Of a stretch of DNA of 64,000 nucleotides, positions 12,701-23,900 are shown piece by piece. The DNA lies in the NCBI RefSeq assembly GCF_932526225.1, contig NC_064039.1:2194001-2258000 (forward strand), given 5' to 3'. The notes beneath the pieces are model-generated. The model was not told where the DNA came from. It did not search any database and worked only from the letters and a program-made list of their open reading frames with translations. Position numbers and translations under genes: made by a program. Positions within the stretch are counted from its first letter, which is position 1. Every line of letters starts with the position of its first letter. The DNA comes from Nematostella vectensis (taxonomy: Eukaryota; Cnidaria; Anthozoa; Actiniaria; Edwardsiidae).

Positions 12701-14330
12701 CAAACACTCGAAAATGAAATCGCTGAGACAAAGAGTAATTCGCCAAAGCAGAGCATCCCCAAATCACCATAAACCCTAACCCTGTAGATCTAAGCTAGAA
12801 TAAAAGGTTTAATATCTCTTTAAATTTCTGCATCATTTTGCTATAAAGCAAGGTACCATAGACTGCATAAATAAGAAGATGAAAAAATTAAACTTATTTT
12901 CCATTTTTTCCGCAGTTTTCTTAGCCTGACAGGCGAGTAAACAACCAAAGTGAAAGGCATCAGACTATGATTGCGTAGGTTTCATGCAGTCTAATAGACA
13001 TTCAAGATTATAATCTTTATTTTTATAAGTGACAGAGAACGATCCTAAACGGATGCTATCGCTGTATGTATTCTTATTCATCTATCAGATGCCTATATTT
13101 TTTTCTATTCTTTCATTTCCATTCTCTGTTTTCACGCGAAATTGAATTGATATGTAGTCGGAATAAATTAAATGTAATGTTCTCCTGTAAAAAAAATGAC
13201 GCGGGCTGTCACCAGATTAATGTTATTTGCTGTAATATCCACTGCAAAATAAAAACTAAAAAACCCTTTTTTTTATTTTAGAACGTCTAATTTTGGCTTG
13301 GCCGTCATTATTTTCGGGGCATTTTAAGGCTGAAAATATTCTTACCGGCCTTACGGATTTTCTGAGATTATTAAGATTTTTTGGCCAATTGCTAAGATGA
13401 TTCTCGAATCAATGAAATAAATACATACCAGCTAGTGTATATGTCATTATGTCCATGTCGTTATGTCGGGCTTAAAATAGTGAGAGTGCGCCTATGTTGT
13501 TATGTCGTTATGTCGTTATGTCGCTAGTGTGCACTAGGCAATGAGTTTGATACCATAATACCATCCGGACTACAACTGATCAGTCAATTAAAAAGTTTCA
13601 AATGCTGATAAAAATGTACTACTTCTCTACACCTTTTTTTTTGTAAATGTATGAACTTTTTATAAGAACGTTCTGAGAAGCCGTACCGAAGCTCAATTGT
13701 TTTCATAATAAAGACCATTTTGTTTAACGAGACCATATATCTGTCACGCAGGGAAGGGTTTTTGTCAAACAAAAAACAGGTCCTTCACATGTTTTGCGAG
13801 GTGATGGTCACACGAACACACCACAAATGTACCTAGAATACTAAACTTTTATCAGTACGTACGGTGGCAAACATCACTATTATTTATTTGTATTTCTCTG
13901 TACTTCGCACGACCAATAAAAAGTAGATTTCTCAAGTAAATTTCGAAGTGTGCTCTGAGAACACCCTTAAGGCCATTACTCATTTTGTTTTGTTTTGACG
14001 CAGGTTTTGTTAGTCTGTGATTAGAGACAACACAAGGATAAACACGTGCGGTAATAATTACTAAACCAGTATATACAGTTTATGTTACAATTTAGATCTA
14101 GCTAAAGTATTTAACGATACTCGCTAAAGTATCTAACTTAATTCAGAACGTACCTTTCTGTTCCAAGAAAATGCGGAGCTTTTCAAGTTCCCATTCAGCA
14201 AAGAGCAAACACTTATGCAAATAGCTTTTCTTTTCGAGGGCGCCAAACTCGGAGCTTGAACACACTTGATCGCCGAAATAGTTATAAACCATACTACTAC
14301 CACCAAAACCAGGCGAATTGGCAAACTCAT
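3721..14330 (-). CDS. IL17R-like: IL-17-receptor-like transmembrane protein with SEFIR domain (15 exons, 544 aa)
   Basis: Exons (minus): 14330-14154, 12107-12068, 11780-11704, 11607-11538, 10817-10710, 9561-9506 (tentative), 9258-9078, 8656-8565, 8144-8079, 7971-7908 (tentative), 7729-7694, 7404-7285, 7198-7157, 6700-6382, 3907-3721. All phases agree and the total is 1635 bp. The two tentative exons were chosen because they are open, have GT-AG ends and repair the phase. Residues 1-23 form a signal peptide (LVLVVVVWFITIS). The extracellular part has several N-x-T sites and a fibronectin-III-like stretch (YANVTW ... SYLLMWHVD). Exon 7404-7285 holds the single membrane helix. The cytoplasmic exons 6700-6382 and 3907-3721 form a SEFIR domain (DLFFASYY, VIIDQF, KKVLVICSPGY). 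By family knowledge, SEFIR domains recruit Act1-type adaptors; that role here is inferred. The acceptor of exon 8656 is a NAGNAG (alternative 8653), and exon 9258 has an in-frame alternative acceptor 36 bases upstream. Confidence 0.8.
4012..4283. repeat. 17-bp minisatellite, about 16 copies
   Basis: The unit is TCCTATTGATGCAAGGG, nearly perfect, with a few G/A changes. It lies in the last intron of the SEFIR gene and runs directly into the next array. Confidence 0.95.
4290..6125. repeat. 39-bp imperfect minisatellite, about 47 copies
   Basis: The unit is built from GATGGTGGT/AGTGATGAT/GATAACTATGGT blocks with a 39-bp period. Because 39 is a multiple of three, both strands show reading frames of about 650 codons (Ile/Thr on minus, Met/Val on plus). 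They have no splice or start support and lie wholly inside the last intron of the SEFIR gene. Confidence 0.93.
8403..8594. repeat. 32-bp minisatellite, 6 copies, containing a repeated splice donor
   Basis: The unit begins ACCTTGTTTGCAAGTCTGCA and repeats at 8403, 8435, 8467, 8499, 8531 and 8563. On the minus strand each copy carries CAAG|GTAAC or a close variant. The copy at 8563 supplies the donor of the IL-17-receptor-like exon 8656-8565, so the array straddles the exon/intron border. Confidence 0.93.
9611..9790. mobile_element. Partial MITE-like element (CCGGCTCTCATTCG family)
   Basis: It starts AGCCGGCTCTCATTCG and is followed by a GGGCGC..CCGAG..CTGGGGC block that matches the element at 54876-55126. 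No opposite terminal repeat was found, so the right boundary is approximate. Confidence 0.4.
10254..10371. mobile_element. Short MITE with 14-bp terminal inverted repeats
   Basis: The left end CAGGGCCGTAGCAG and the right end CTGCTACGGCCCTG are perfect inverted repeats about 118 bp apart. The interior has a G run and a long C run. No clear target-site duplication is visible. It is a non-autonomous DNA transposon by structure, in an intron of the SEFIR gene. Confidence 0.75.
10403..10632. mobile_element. MITE-like element with internal 41-bp repeats
   Basis: The ends ATGGCGGATC and GGATCCGCCA..AT are imperfect inverted repeats. Inside, a 41-bp unit starting GAGAATACAATCATC repeats about three times almost perfectly (10480-10604). 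The boundaries are approximate. Confidence 0.5.
10915..10990. mobile_element. Possible retroelement 3'-end fragment
   Basis: The string CCTGATGAAGGCATTGCCGA followed by AACGTCGAAA resembles the conserved 3' end of several invertebrate LINE/Penelope-type elements (recalled similarity, not searched). A related CCTGATGAAGGCAAC string lies near 6315. Confidence 0.3.
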
Positions 14331-15395
14331 GGCCTTGACTTTATACTAGCCTTAAGCTCTCTTAAAAAAATGATTGAAAATCTTCTGGTCTGAATTCTCT
14401 AAGGCTTTTTGAAACCCAGAGCGCTCCAGTACGTGTTGTAACATGCTCGACCACCACGGCTAGAAATCATAATATAGGAGAATTATCCTATCCCAGCTAA
14501 ACAGAGTAAAGAAACCCGTCTGGATCGTTTTACTATGTGGCGAATATTCCCATAACTCAGACTCGCGGAAGTTCATACAGCCTCGTGTACCAATGCGTCC
14601 TCTTTACACGATAGTTAAGATTGATTGACGCATATTTATTGTTTTTTGAGCGCATACGATTAGGTTCAACTTCCTGTTGTCATGTGTCGCCACAAGCACT
14701 TTAGACCACGCTGAACCTACACGCGCTACTGAACAAGGCTGCTGACAAGTGCGACTTATTGCTTCGAGAATTCATCGACGATCTTGTAATAACGGCAGAA
14801 GACTGTAGTGGGGGCGGTACAGGTACCGGACTTTACTTCGCTGTTACAATCTGAAGGTTTACAAGTTTCAGTTTCAGTTTATTACTTTAACCAGGAAAGA
14901 AAATACATATTTACATATAAAAAGAAAATAATAACAAGTTATATTAATATACAAAAAGAATACAAAAAAATAAGGTGCGGATTCCACCGCACCCCTTTTT
15001 ATGTGGTCCACGGCGGCGTCCCTCAGGTAATCCGACACTGACAGCCATGGAAAGCTTTTAGCTCTCTTTAAATAAGGCTTCAGCCAATGAGCGTGCGAGG
15101 AACGAACTACCCCCCCCCCCCCCATGGGCGTTTCGGTTTGTTACCCTTGGGCTACCGTGACATACGTAATGTTTACATGTTGCTACTGACTGATGTCACA
15201 CACTAACTGCTGGCCGTGCTAGTGCGCATGGCAAGATACAAACATGATTATAATGATTGACAATATTTCAATTATTTTGGCACTTAAAATCTTAAACCGT
15301 ATCAAAACCTAATTCTGCCCCGACGGCCAGGTCTGAATCCTACTCAGGGTAAACCCTGTGTGAACTCAGACCCAACTTTTCTTCCTTCGTTAAGA
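14331..15395. other. Intergenic, possible retroelement tail at 14855-15010
   Basis: This is the 5' flank of the SEFIR gene. The part 14855-15010 (TTTCAGTTTATTACTTTAAC, then A-rich sequence, then GGTGCGG...CCGCACC) looks like the reverse of a poly-A retroposed tail. A C run lies at about 15110-15123. No gene was recognised. Confidence 0.35.
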
Positions 15396-16100
15396 ATGAT
15401 GATGATGATGATGATAAACTTTATTAAAGTGTCGGAGTCCGTCTAGCTCGGGAAACGAAGTCCGGACTAATATGGGGCCACAACTAAAACATCGAAATGA
15501 GAGGAAAATATATATATATATCTGTAAATACTAAAATAAAGAGCTATATCTACTGATACTTTATATTGATACTACTGCTACTTTATAACTAATTTAATTA
15601 ATATAAGATAGAATAAAAAAAATAATAAAAAATAAAAGAAATAAAAAATAAAAAATATTCGTATAAATGTAGAATTTTAAAATAGTTATTAATTTTTGCA
15701 CAAAGAGCAGCATTTTGTCCCATCTTCAATTAGGAGGGAAATGTCGATTTCTTTTATTTTGCGTTTAAAAGTATTTAAACTCGGTGACGATCTTATAGTG
15801 ACCGACAGTTTCCCTCAAAGCTTTGGCCCAAGGTACCTTAAAGAGTGCTTTCCATAAGTAGTGGTGTTGTACCTTGGAAGGGAGAAATCTGCTTGCCTTA
15901 GATTATAGTTGGCACTGTGTCTGTTAAAAATGCCGCAGATATTAGGAGGGCACAAGTTATTGTGCACCTTGTACATTAGTATAGCAATGTCCTGCAGCCG
16001 TCTGTTTAAGAGGGTAGGTAGCTTAGCCCGTTCGAGGAGATTAGCGTAACTAGAGCTTTTGCACGAACCGAGAATTGGCGGCCAAATTCCGATTGTCAAA
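15396..16100 (-). pseudogene. 5'-truncated LINE reverse-transcriptase C-terminal fragment
   Basis: On the minus strand, 16099-15815 encodes a typical LINE ORF2 C-terminus (NRRLQDIAILMYKVHNNLCP, YNLRQADF, HSLRYLGPKL). The frame then hits TGA where a Trp is usual and continues readable (SPSLNTFKRKI) to about 15715. It ends in an (ATC)n microsatellite tail at 15397-15414, as is common for CR1/L2-like elements. Only the last 130 or so residues remain, so it is a dead fragment. The family call rests on recalled similarity. Confidence 0.7.
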
Positions 16101-17972
16101 TACCCCTGGAAAAGGGACGCGCCACTCCTACTTCTCTTTTTTTTCCCTATCCTATTTCATAGGAACGGCTAAAGTTACTTTGTTGATATAGCTTGATTAA
16201 ACAAACAGAACGCTTTTAAGTTGAATAAACAAAACATACTTATAACGGTCTCTCAACTTCAGGAAGGTCGGTGTTTATAAAGTAATATATTTAGTTGTCA
16301 AAGATGTTAATCTCTATTTCGATATTTTCCTCCGTGACAATCTGATCATATCACGTGCAGTGCATAATATCACAGCAGATAGTATTTGCCTGCTACGAAA
16401 CTTTTAGCATCGCGTTTGATTTCGATCTCGACAGTAATGTTTAGGTAGGTACACTCTCTTTTGTTGATAAGAACCATAAAAGATAATAACATAATTAAGC
16501 CTGAGGGAGCAAGAATTTTCTCATATTCTTATTCTTTCATGTTTATGTGCAATGACCAATGTGTAGCTCCAGAAAATATCAATACCCCCCATTAAGGGAG
16601 TCGAAGGTGTGACCCCCACCCGCCGTTCAATTATTTATATAACATTTAGATAACTGAACATTAGATAACTTAACAGATACCAGGACACCACCCTATGAGT
16701 AGCATTGTGATCATGAGCCTTGAAGAGCAGCTAAAAGGATAAAAACAGGTAGCGAACGAAGAAAAGAAGTGCAGAGGGAAAAAAATTGTTCTAAAATTGT
16801 ACTAGCTCGTGGTGCCCATAACCAAATATGGCGCGACGAACCATATATGGATGCTATGATTGACAAGCTCGCGCAATCTAAAAATAGCTTTCATGTACGA
16901 CATCATGGGCCACGGGGATTCGTTCTCTTATATCATGGTCTCTTGGCGTTATTCATTTATTCAACATTCGAAGAACTTCCCTAATAGCGATCTATCCCTC
17001 TAATGCGATGCGGAAATAATTAAAAGAAGTGTCCATAATTTTCGCTAAAAACGCGAATTTAAGTACAAATAAGGTACCTCCATTCGACCGCCACACGAGA
17101 AGCTTCAGATAGCAAGGGGGGACATTCGACTTTACAATGTATAAAAGGGGAGCTCAAGTGCATAACTATTAGTAAGCTATAATTTTTGACAAATAAAGGC
17201 CCTTTTAGTTTTAAGAATATGTTAAAATGAGAACAAAATGATGGAAGAATCAACAATAGCCGAGCTGCAAGTAATTGCAATCAAGCTTTTGTTGAGACAG
17301 TAAGAAACATTAAAATCCATCAATCTCGCTAGTGTCACTCATAACCTGAGGTTGATTACAGTATGATTCTAGTTGATTAATGTTTGCCACCAATGTTTGT
17401 GCATATTATGAACAGAAAGTAACACAGCGGCCGCTTGTGGTCATATCCTCGAGCCATCGTGTAAATATCCTTATGTAAATAAATTATCCCCCGTGCCTGC
17501 TATGATAAACCTTTCGCTTGCATGTGTCTGGTGTAATCTTATCACAGGTGTGTGTGTGTGGGGGGGGGGGGGGGGGGCTACAATTCAATTCAACCCTTGT
17601 TCTATCATCATTCCTCGCCAACATTATGGGCTGCTGTTGAATGTGGATGCATTCAAAGGTAGTGGGAATTGCGCGATAGGCTATAGGATATAAATTGCGC
17701 GAGGGACTGTGGATCCTTGGCGTATACGGATGTTTGGGTGACTGCCTAAACGTAAGTCGCATCAGTTATTTAGTTTATAAAGAAAGATTTTTTGTTTATT
17801 GATTGAAAAAGACCTTAAACTAAAAATTGCAATTATATCTGCATTTATTTTTGGCATAAATACTAAGGTTGTCTTTTCTATATTTACAATTGTTCTATAT
17901 TTTCAATTTCATTTAAATAGTCCTTCCCTATTTAATAAGGATAAATTTTAAGCTCTTCTACTCCCATTCTTC
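16101..17972. other. Intergenic region downstream of the CNBD2-like gene
   Basis: AT-rich with a G run at about 17560-17577. An AATAAA (minus) at about 17843-17848, 125 bp past the CNBD2-like stop, could be its polyadenylation signal. No other gene was recognised. Confidence 0.4.
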
Positions 17973-20900
17973 TCATTTGATTTCTTTCACCACAACATCC
18001 GGGATCTTGGTCATTTGTGTTGTGGCACACGTGGTTTTGGCTTGGCGCCCAGGCCAAGCTCCCCAGCCGGAAGTGCCTTTAGCACTGCTTGGGACATGCG
18101 CAATCAAGCGTCCATTTTTGAAATCGACAACGTTCTGTACGACTTTCTTACGGTATTCGATCCAGGACTGCGCGGCCAGGAATTTCTCGTAAAGCGCGTC
18201 ATTACTTGGGCATCTAAAATTCAAAGAATTCAGTCAAATAAAATCAGGACTGCCTCTATGCGCATTATCAAAATCCTTCCCCTTTTATTTGAAACACGCC
18301 TTCGAGTCCAAACTTTGGGACGCTACTCACCCTTCTCGAGTAACGAATTGTCGAGTTACGAGGAGAGGACGCGCGTTTTGTCGAGTCAAAGGCATGAAAG
18401 AGGGGAGGGGGGGGAGGGGGGGGCTGACGCTGCAGCTCAAGTCTTGTTGTTGTGATACTCGCGTTCGAGGTTTATCGGATCTTATACAGCATGTCTTATC
18501 TTGAGCATGACCACATCCAGACCAGATGGAGGATTTTCATACGCATTTCCATCCGGACATTAAGGTAGTGAACTTACATGTGTTGAGGAATGTAGTTTTT
18601 CTGGAACTCTTCTATTTCTCCTTTGCTGCAAAGTTGAAGAATGCGTATTTTTGGCACTTTGAGCAGCCGTGCACCAGCGCTGACCAAAATGCTTCCGGGC
18701 ACATCAGTAGCATCAGGAAAGAGGGTCTGTAAGTCCTAGAAGAAGAAGAAGAAAATGAAAGAAGTGCAATCACGCCTCCATTTTGCGCTCCCACCGAGTT
18801 ACTCGAGTCAATCTCCATCGGCTCATTCAAGTTACTAAGACGCTTTCAGATAAATATCTATAATATCCATAGAAAAGGGATACAACCACAAGGGATTTCC
18901 TTAAGAAGTTCTAAACCCATTTTCGCAGACCCCTTCTCTCACCACCATCACTCAACCCCGCCCGATCGAAAATGCATAATCGTACTGTTATTCGTACCCA
19001 GGCTTCTCCCTTGTACAGCGATCCAATATTGACATACTCCTGCTTGCCGCGCGCATGCGCTGTCGACTCGGGTTGAGGAAGCTCGCGTGATCCGTACAGC
19101 TTGATTGACGTGTGTGAATTGTTCAAGTTTGTCAGATCAAGCCTTCGAAGCATTTCCACTTTTCCCTGGGGAACAAAAAAACACGTTTTGTATCGACTCC
19201 TACAGCACTACATTAGTACTGTCAACCTTCTTATGAGGGACCTCTTTTAGGCAGAGCCGTGTAGTACCCACAGAAATACGTTGGATCCGCGCCCTCATGG
19301 TATCTTACGAGGGTGAAAAGCTTTCTATTTCAATTCAATTCAATTAAATCTATTTTATTTATTTTACCCTTATGATAAAATAAACGGCGTCAGAAAGTTT
19401 GGTGTCGGCATCGACGAGCTTCCCATGGGCCAACTGCAAAATAAAGGAGGCTTTGGTGGGATTCATTTAATAATCCATATCACTAGACACATTTTTTCTT
19501 ACAGGTAAACAATAAAGTAAACTCTAAATGCGTATATTCAGTAAAATCCCGCATAGAAGAAAGGTATTCAGGATTCAGGTTTTTTTTATTTATTTGGTAC
19601 TCAACGTAAAATCAAGCTAAGTGAAGTGCTCTTATTTTGTTTACTGGGAGGGACATACCAGTCTGCTTAGCAGCCGCTCTCAGTGTCACAAGTCATGCGT
19701 AGCAAGGCATGCGTGATACTAGTAGCAGCTGATAAGCAGACTAGGGACAGACAAATCTGTGCTAGAATACCATAAATGATCTAATAAACGCCCGGGGCGT
19801 TTTGACATTAAGCAAGTCTCACACAGTAGAAGCCAAACTCAGATCAATTAAATTTGATTTATATTACCGAAATTGCTATATGTTGTTTGTTTTGAAGCTG
19901 AAAGGGGGGGGGGGGGGGGGGTGGGTGTTAAAGAAAGAGGGCGTTTGTTAGAGAGGGACGTCTATTACAAACTAAGTGGGGGGGGGGGGGAGGGGGCATT
20001 CCTTAGAGACTGTAGGAGGAGTTCTTTAAATAGGTGGCGTTTATCCAAATCAAACTTGATTAAGAACAATACCAATTAAAACATTAAACTGTTCGTTCCT
20101 TATGTAAAATGGAAGAGTTTTTAAAAGTTAGAACAATACTTTTATCTCAGGCTGAATGTGTTCCTATGTATGTAGAAATATTTCACATGTTTTTGTATGC
20201 GGGCATTACCGAGTGTTTACCGAGCGGCATGTGATACTGACAGAAACTCACCTCCTTGATGTGCGACTCGAAGCAAAGCTGAGTTAGGGCATGGTCATCC
20301 CACCCGTGAAACAGCTTGTGGCTCCTAGAAATACGTTAAAGCCCTCAATATGGATAAAGAACAAAGGCACTATACCGGAGGCCTTCTCAATGACGTCCTG
20401 AATAGCGAGTGGCCGGAAGGGACCCTGAAGTATTATGGGTAAGAGCGACAGGGGTGGGGGGGATGGGTCATCATATTATGAATTAATAACAATAACAAAT
20501 TATTCACTTCACCATAAACAGACTTAGTATATAGACTTGTCTGAAAGTGAATAATAAAGTCAAAGACTCTAGCAACATTCCCCTTCTATTTGTCGTTTCT
20601 TAATTGGAAGCATGAGAAGACATATGATACTAATGACTGCGTATCCCCCCCCCCCCCCCCCCCCCCCCCCCCTTAGCCAGTCCTGGGTACGCGCCTGGTC
20701 TTATTTCCTTAAGATCTACATGGTTCTGTGAATGTGAATACTTACTGTATGACGTTGTATTTTTCTCGGAATTCTGTCTGGAACACGTCTGGACAGTGTT
20801 CCATGACCGTCTCTCTGTTGACGATTAGCACTTCCACACGGTCACGGCACACGATTGTCGCCGTCCTCCGCGCGTCTTCCGACATCAACGCGATTTCCTG

Positions 20901-23900
20901 AAAAATGTTGATAAAATAACACTTAATGACCTGATTTTAAATGTTACAGTCCTTTGTGAAGCCTTGGATTTGCAGAGGACATCAAGTTTATCAATGTTTA
21001 CAAGCAAATTTCCTGCTTAGCATAAAATTTTATCGCCTATACGTATATGACTCTCACCCGCGAAATGAAAGGAAATTCTCGATTCAAATTAGAATAAGAA
21101 CACACAAATGTCTTACTATTCACTATGCATCTACGAGCTTCTCAATGTGCTTCTAGTAAGCGTCAAATTATGATGCTTGCTCTTAACTTACCCCGAAAGA
21201 TTCGTTCTTCTCTAAAACATCAACTGTGCTGGTGACCGAGATACCTGTCTTGAAATCTCGCCGCGTCACTGTCACGGAGACTGTGCCCGAGACTATAAAG
21301 TAGAAGCAAAATCCCGGGTGCCCTTGTCTAACGATGATCCGTCGTCTCTCGTAACTAGAAAAAAAGGGAATTTGCTAAATCTTTTTAGAGTCGACTGACG
21401 GAAGGTTGTCACAGACTGGCACTGAAAATTACTGGAGCAATAGCGACAATCATTAGCATAATCATTGTGTGACGCGCGCTACCGTCAAGACAGTTTCTGT
21501 TTGACACGAGCATCATAACTAGGAGGATTCTGATGCACTGAAGCATTCCTTTGCTGTAGATTCCCGTACTCACCAGGCATAAGTCATGGTGCGGCAAAGT
21601 TTGAGCTGCGCTTCCCGCGAGAACTTGTTAAAACTTTTCATCCCTCGCAGCAAGGACACGAGTTTGCTGATTTCCGCCTCTTTTCGATCCTCAGGCGCCA
21701 GACAACAAGTCCAGCGCGCCCACAGAGGGAAATGCAGCTATGAGGGAGAGAATACACACGAGCAAAGTGTAAATCAAGTCTAACTCGGCCACAGAGCGAA
21801 AAGCAGTTATGAGAAAAAGAATACTCGCAAGCTAAGTATAAAACAAGTCCAACGCATCCACAGAGGGAAATGCAGCTATGAAAGAGAGAATACACACAAG
21901 CTAAGTATAAATCAAGTCTAACTCGGCCACAGAGCGAAAAGCAGCTAGGAGAAAAAGAATACACGCAAGCTAAGTATAAAACAAGTCCAACGCACCCACA
22001 GAGGGAAATGCAGCTATGATAGAGAGAATACACACGAGCTAAGTGTAAATCAAGTCTAACTCGGCCACAGAGCGAAAAGCAGTTATGAGAAAAAGAATAC
22101 ACGCAAGCTAAGTATAAAACAAGTCCAACGCACCCACAGAGGAAAATGCAGCTATGAAAGAGAGAATACACACAAGCTAAGAATAAATCAAGTCTAACTC
22201 GGCCACAGAGCGAAATGCAGCTAGGAGAAAAAGAATACACGCAAGCTAAGTATAAAACAAGTCCAACGCACCCACAGAGGAAAATGCAGCTATGAAAGAG
22301 AGAATACACACAAGCTAAGAATAAATCAAGTCTAACTCGGCCACAGAGCGAAATGCAGCTAGGAGAAAAAGAATACACGCAAGCTAAGTATAAAACAAGT
22401 CCAACGCGCCAACAAAGGGAAATGCAGCTATGAAAGAGAGAATACACACAAGCTAAGTATAAATCAAGTCTAACTCGGCCACAGAGCGAAATGCAGCTAT
22501 GAGAAAAAGAATACACGCAAGCTAAGTATAAAACAAGTCCATCGCGCCAACAAAGGGAAATGCAGCTATGAAAGAGAGAATACACACAAGCTAAGTATAA
22601 AACAAGTCCAACGCGCCCAAAAAGAGAAATTCAGCTAGGTAGAGAGAATACTAATCTAAGAATAGCATCTTCTACTGGCGTTACTCTGTGGTATTACACG
22701 CATTCACCGCGGTAGTCCGCGCCGTGTCATGGTGATTAATGCGGGTCACCACGTTATATCGTGCTATTACCATTTAAAATCGTGCTATTACCATGGTGGT
22801 CATTTCTTTCACCGCAGTTTCCCTAATTTTAGCGAGACATGTTGATGTACTTACCATGGTATTCCAACTTACCATGGTATTCCATAGTGTTTTATGATTT
22901 AACTTGAGTATGTTTTACCGCGGTATTCAGCGATCTTATTCTATTGTTCCGTGCTATTTTACAGAATTATTCCGTGCCCTTACTTGGGTGGTCCGTACTC
23001 CTAACCGTGGTATTACGTGCTCTTAACTTGGTGTTCCTTGCGTTTACCGCCCATGCTCTAAACGTGAAATACCGTACTCTTAAGTGCGTTTTCCTAGCCG
23101 GGTATATTGTGCTCTAACCGTGGTATTACGTGCTCTTAACTTGGTGTTCCTTGCGTTTACCGCCCATGCTCTAAACGTGAAATACCGTACTCTTAAGTGC
23201 GTTTTCCTAGCCGGGTATATTGTGCTCTAACCGTGGTATTACGAGCTCTTAACTTGGTGTTCCTTGCGTTTACCGCCCGTGCTCTAAACGTGAAATACCG
23301 TACTCTTAAGTGCGTTTTCTTAGCCGGGTATATTGTGCTCTAACCGTGGTATTACGTGCTCTTAACTTGGTGTTCCTTGCGTTTACCGCCCATGCTCTAA
23401 ACGTGAAATACCGTACTCTTAAGTGCGTTTTCCTAGCCGGGTATATTGTGCTCTAACCGTGGTATTACGTGCTCTTAACTTGGTGTTCCTTGCGTTTACC
23501 GCCCGTGCTCTAAACGTGAAATACCGTACTCTTAAGTGCGTTTTCCTAGCCGGGTATATTGTGCTCTAACCGTGTTATTACGTGCTCCGTGCTCTTACCG
23601 TGTTGTTCCTTGAGAAGAGATGCTTGTTGAAGTAGAGTGAGGATTCCTGTACGGGTGTTGGCACGTCCTCGTTTCCCGGAAGCATGTCTCGCATGTAGTA
23701 CAAGTCATACTGCGTGCTCTTCTCCTGCTCGGCGTACCGGCGAATGCCGATACAGAACGCGCTGAATATCTGCACCATGCGGATAGCGCGACGAAACTTC
23801 TCCCGCAACTGAGACAAGGACCGATTAGTATAAGAGGAGAAGAAATTCCAAGAAGTTATCGCTTTTCAAGGTGGGGGATACAGATTAGTATAAGAGGAGA

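Noticed and set aside
16769..17280. Short ORFs on both strands downstream of the CNBD2-like gene
   Set aside because: About 70 codons each, no splice partners, composition like the surrounding AT-rich DNA.
21638..22585. 315-codon minus-strand frame with Cys-rich repeats
   Set aside because: It is the 69-bp intronic array read through. Its left end overlaps CNBD2-like exon 3 in a different frame.
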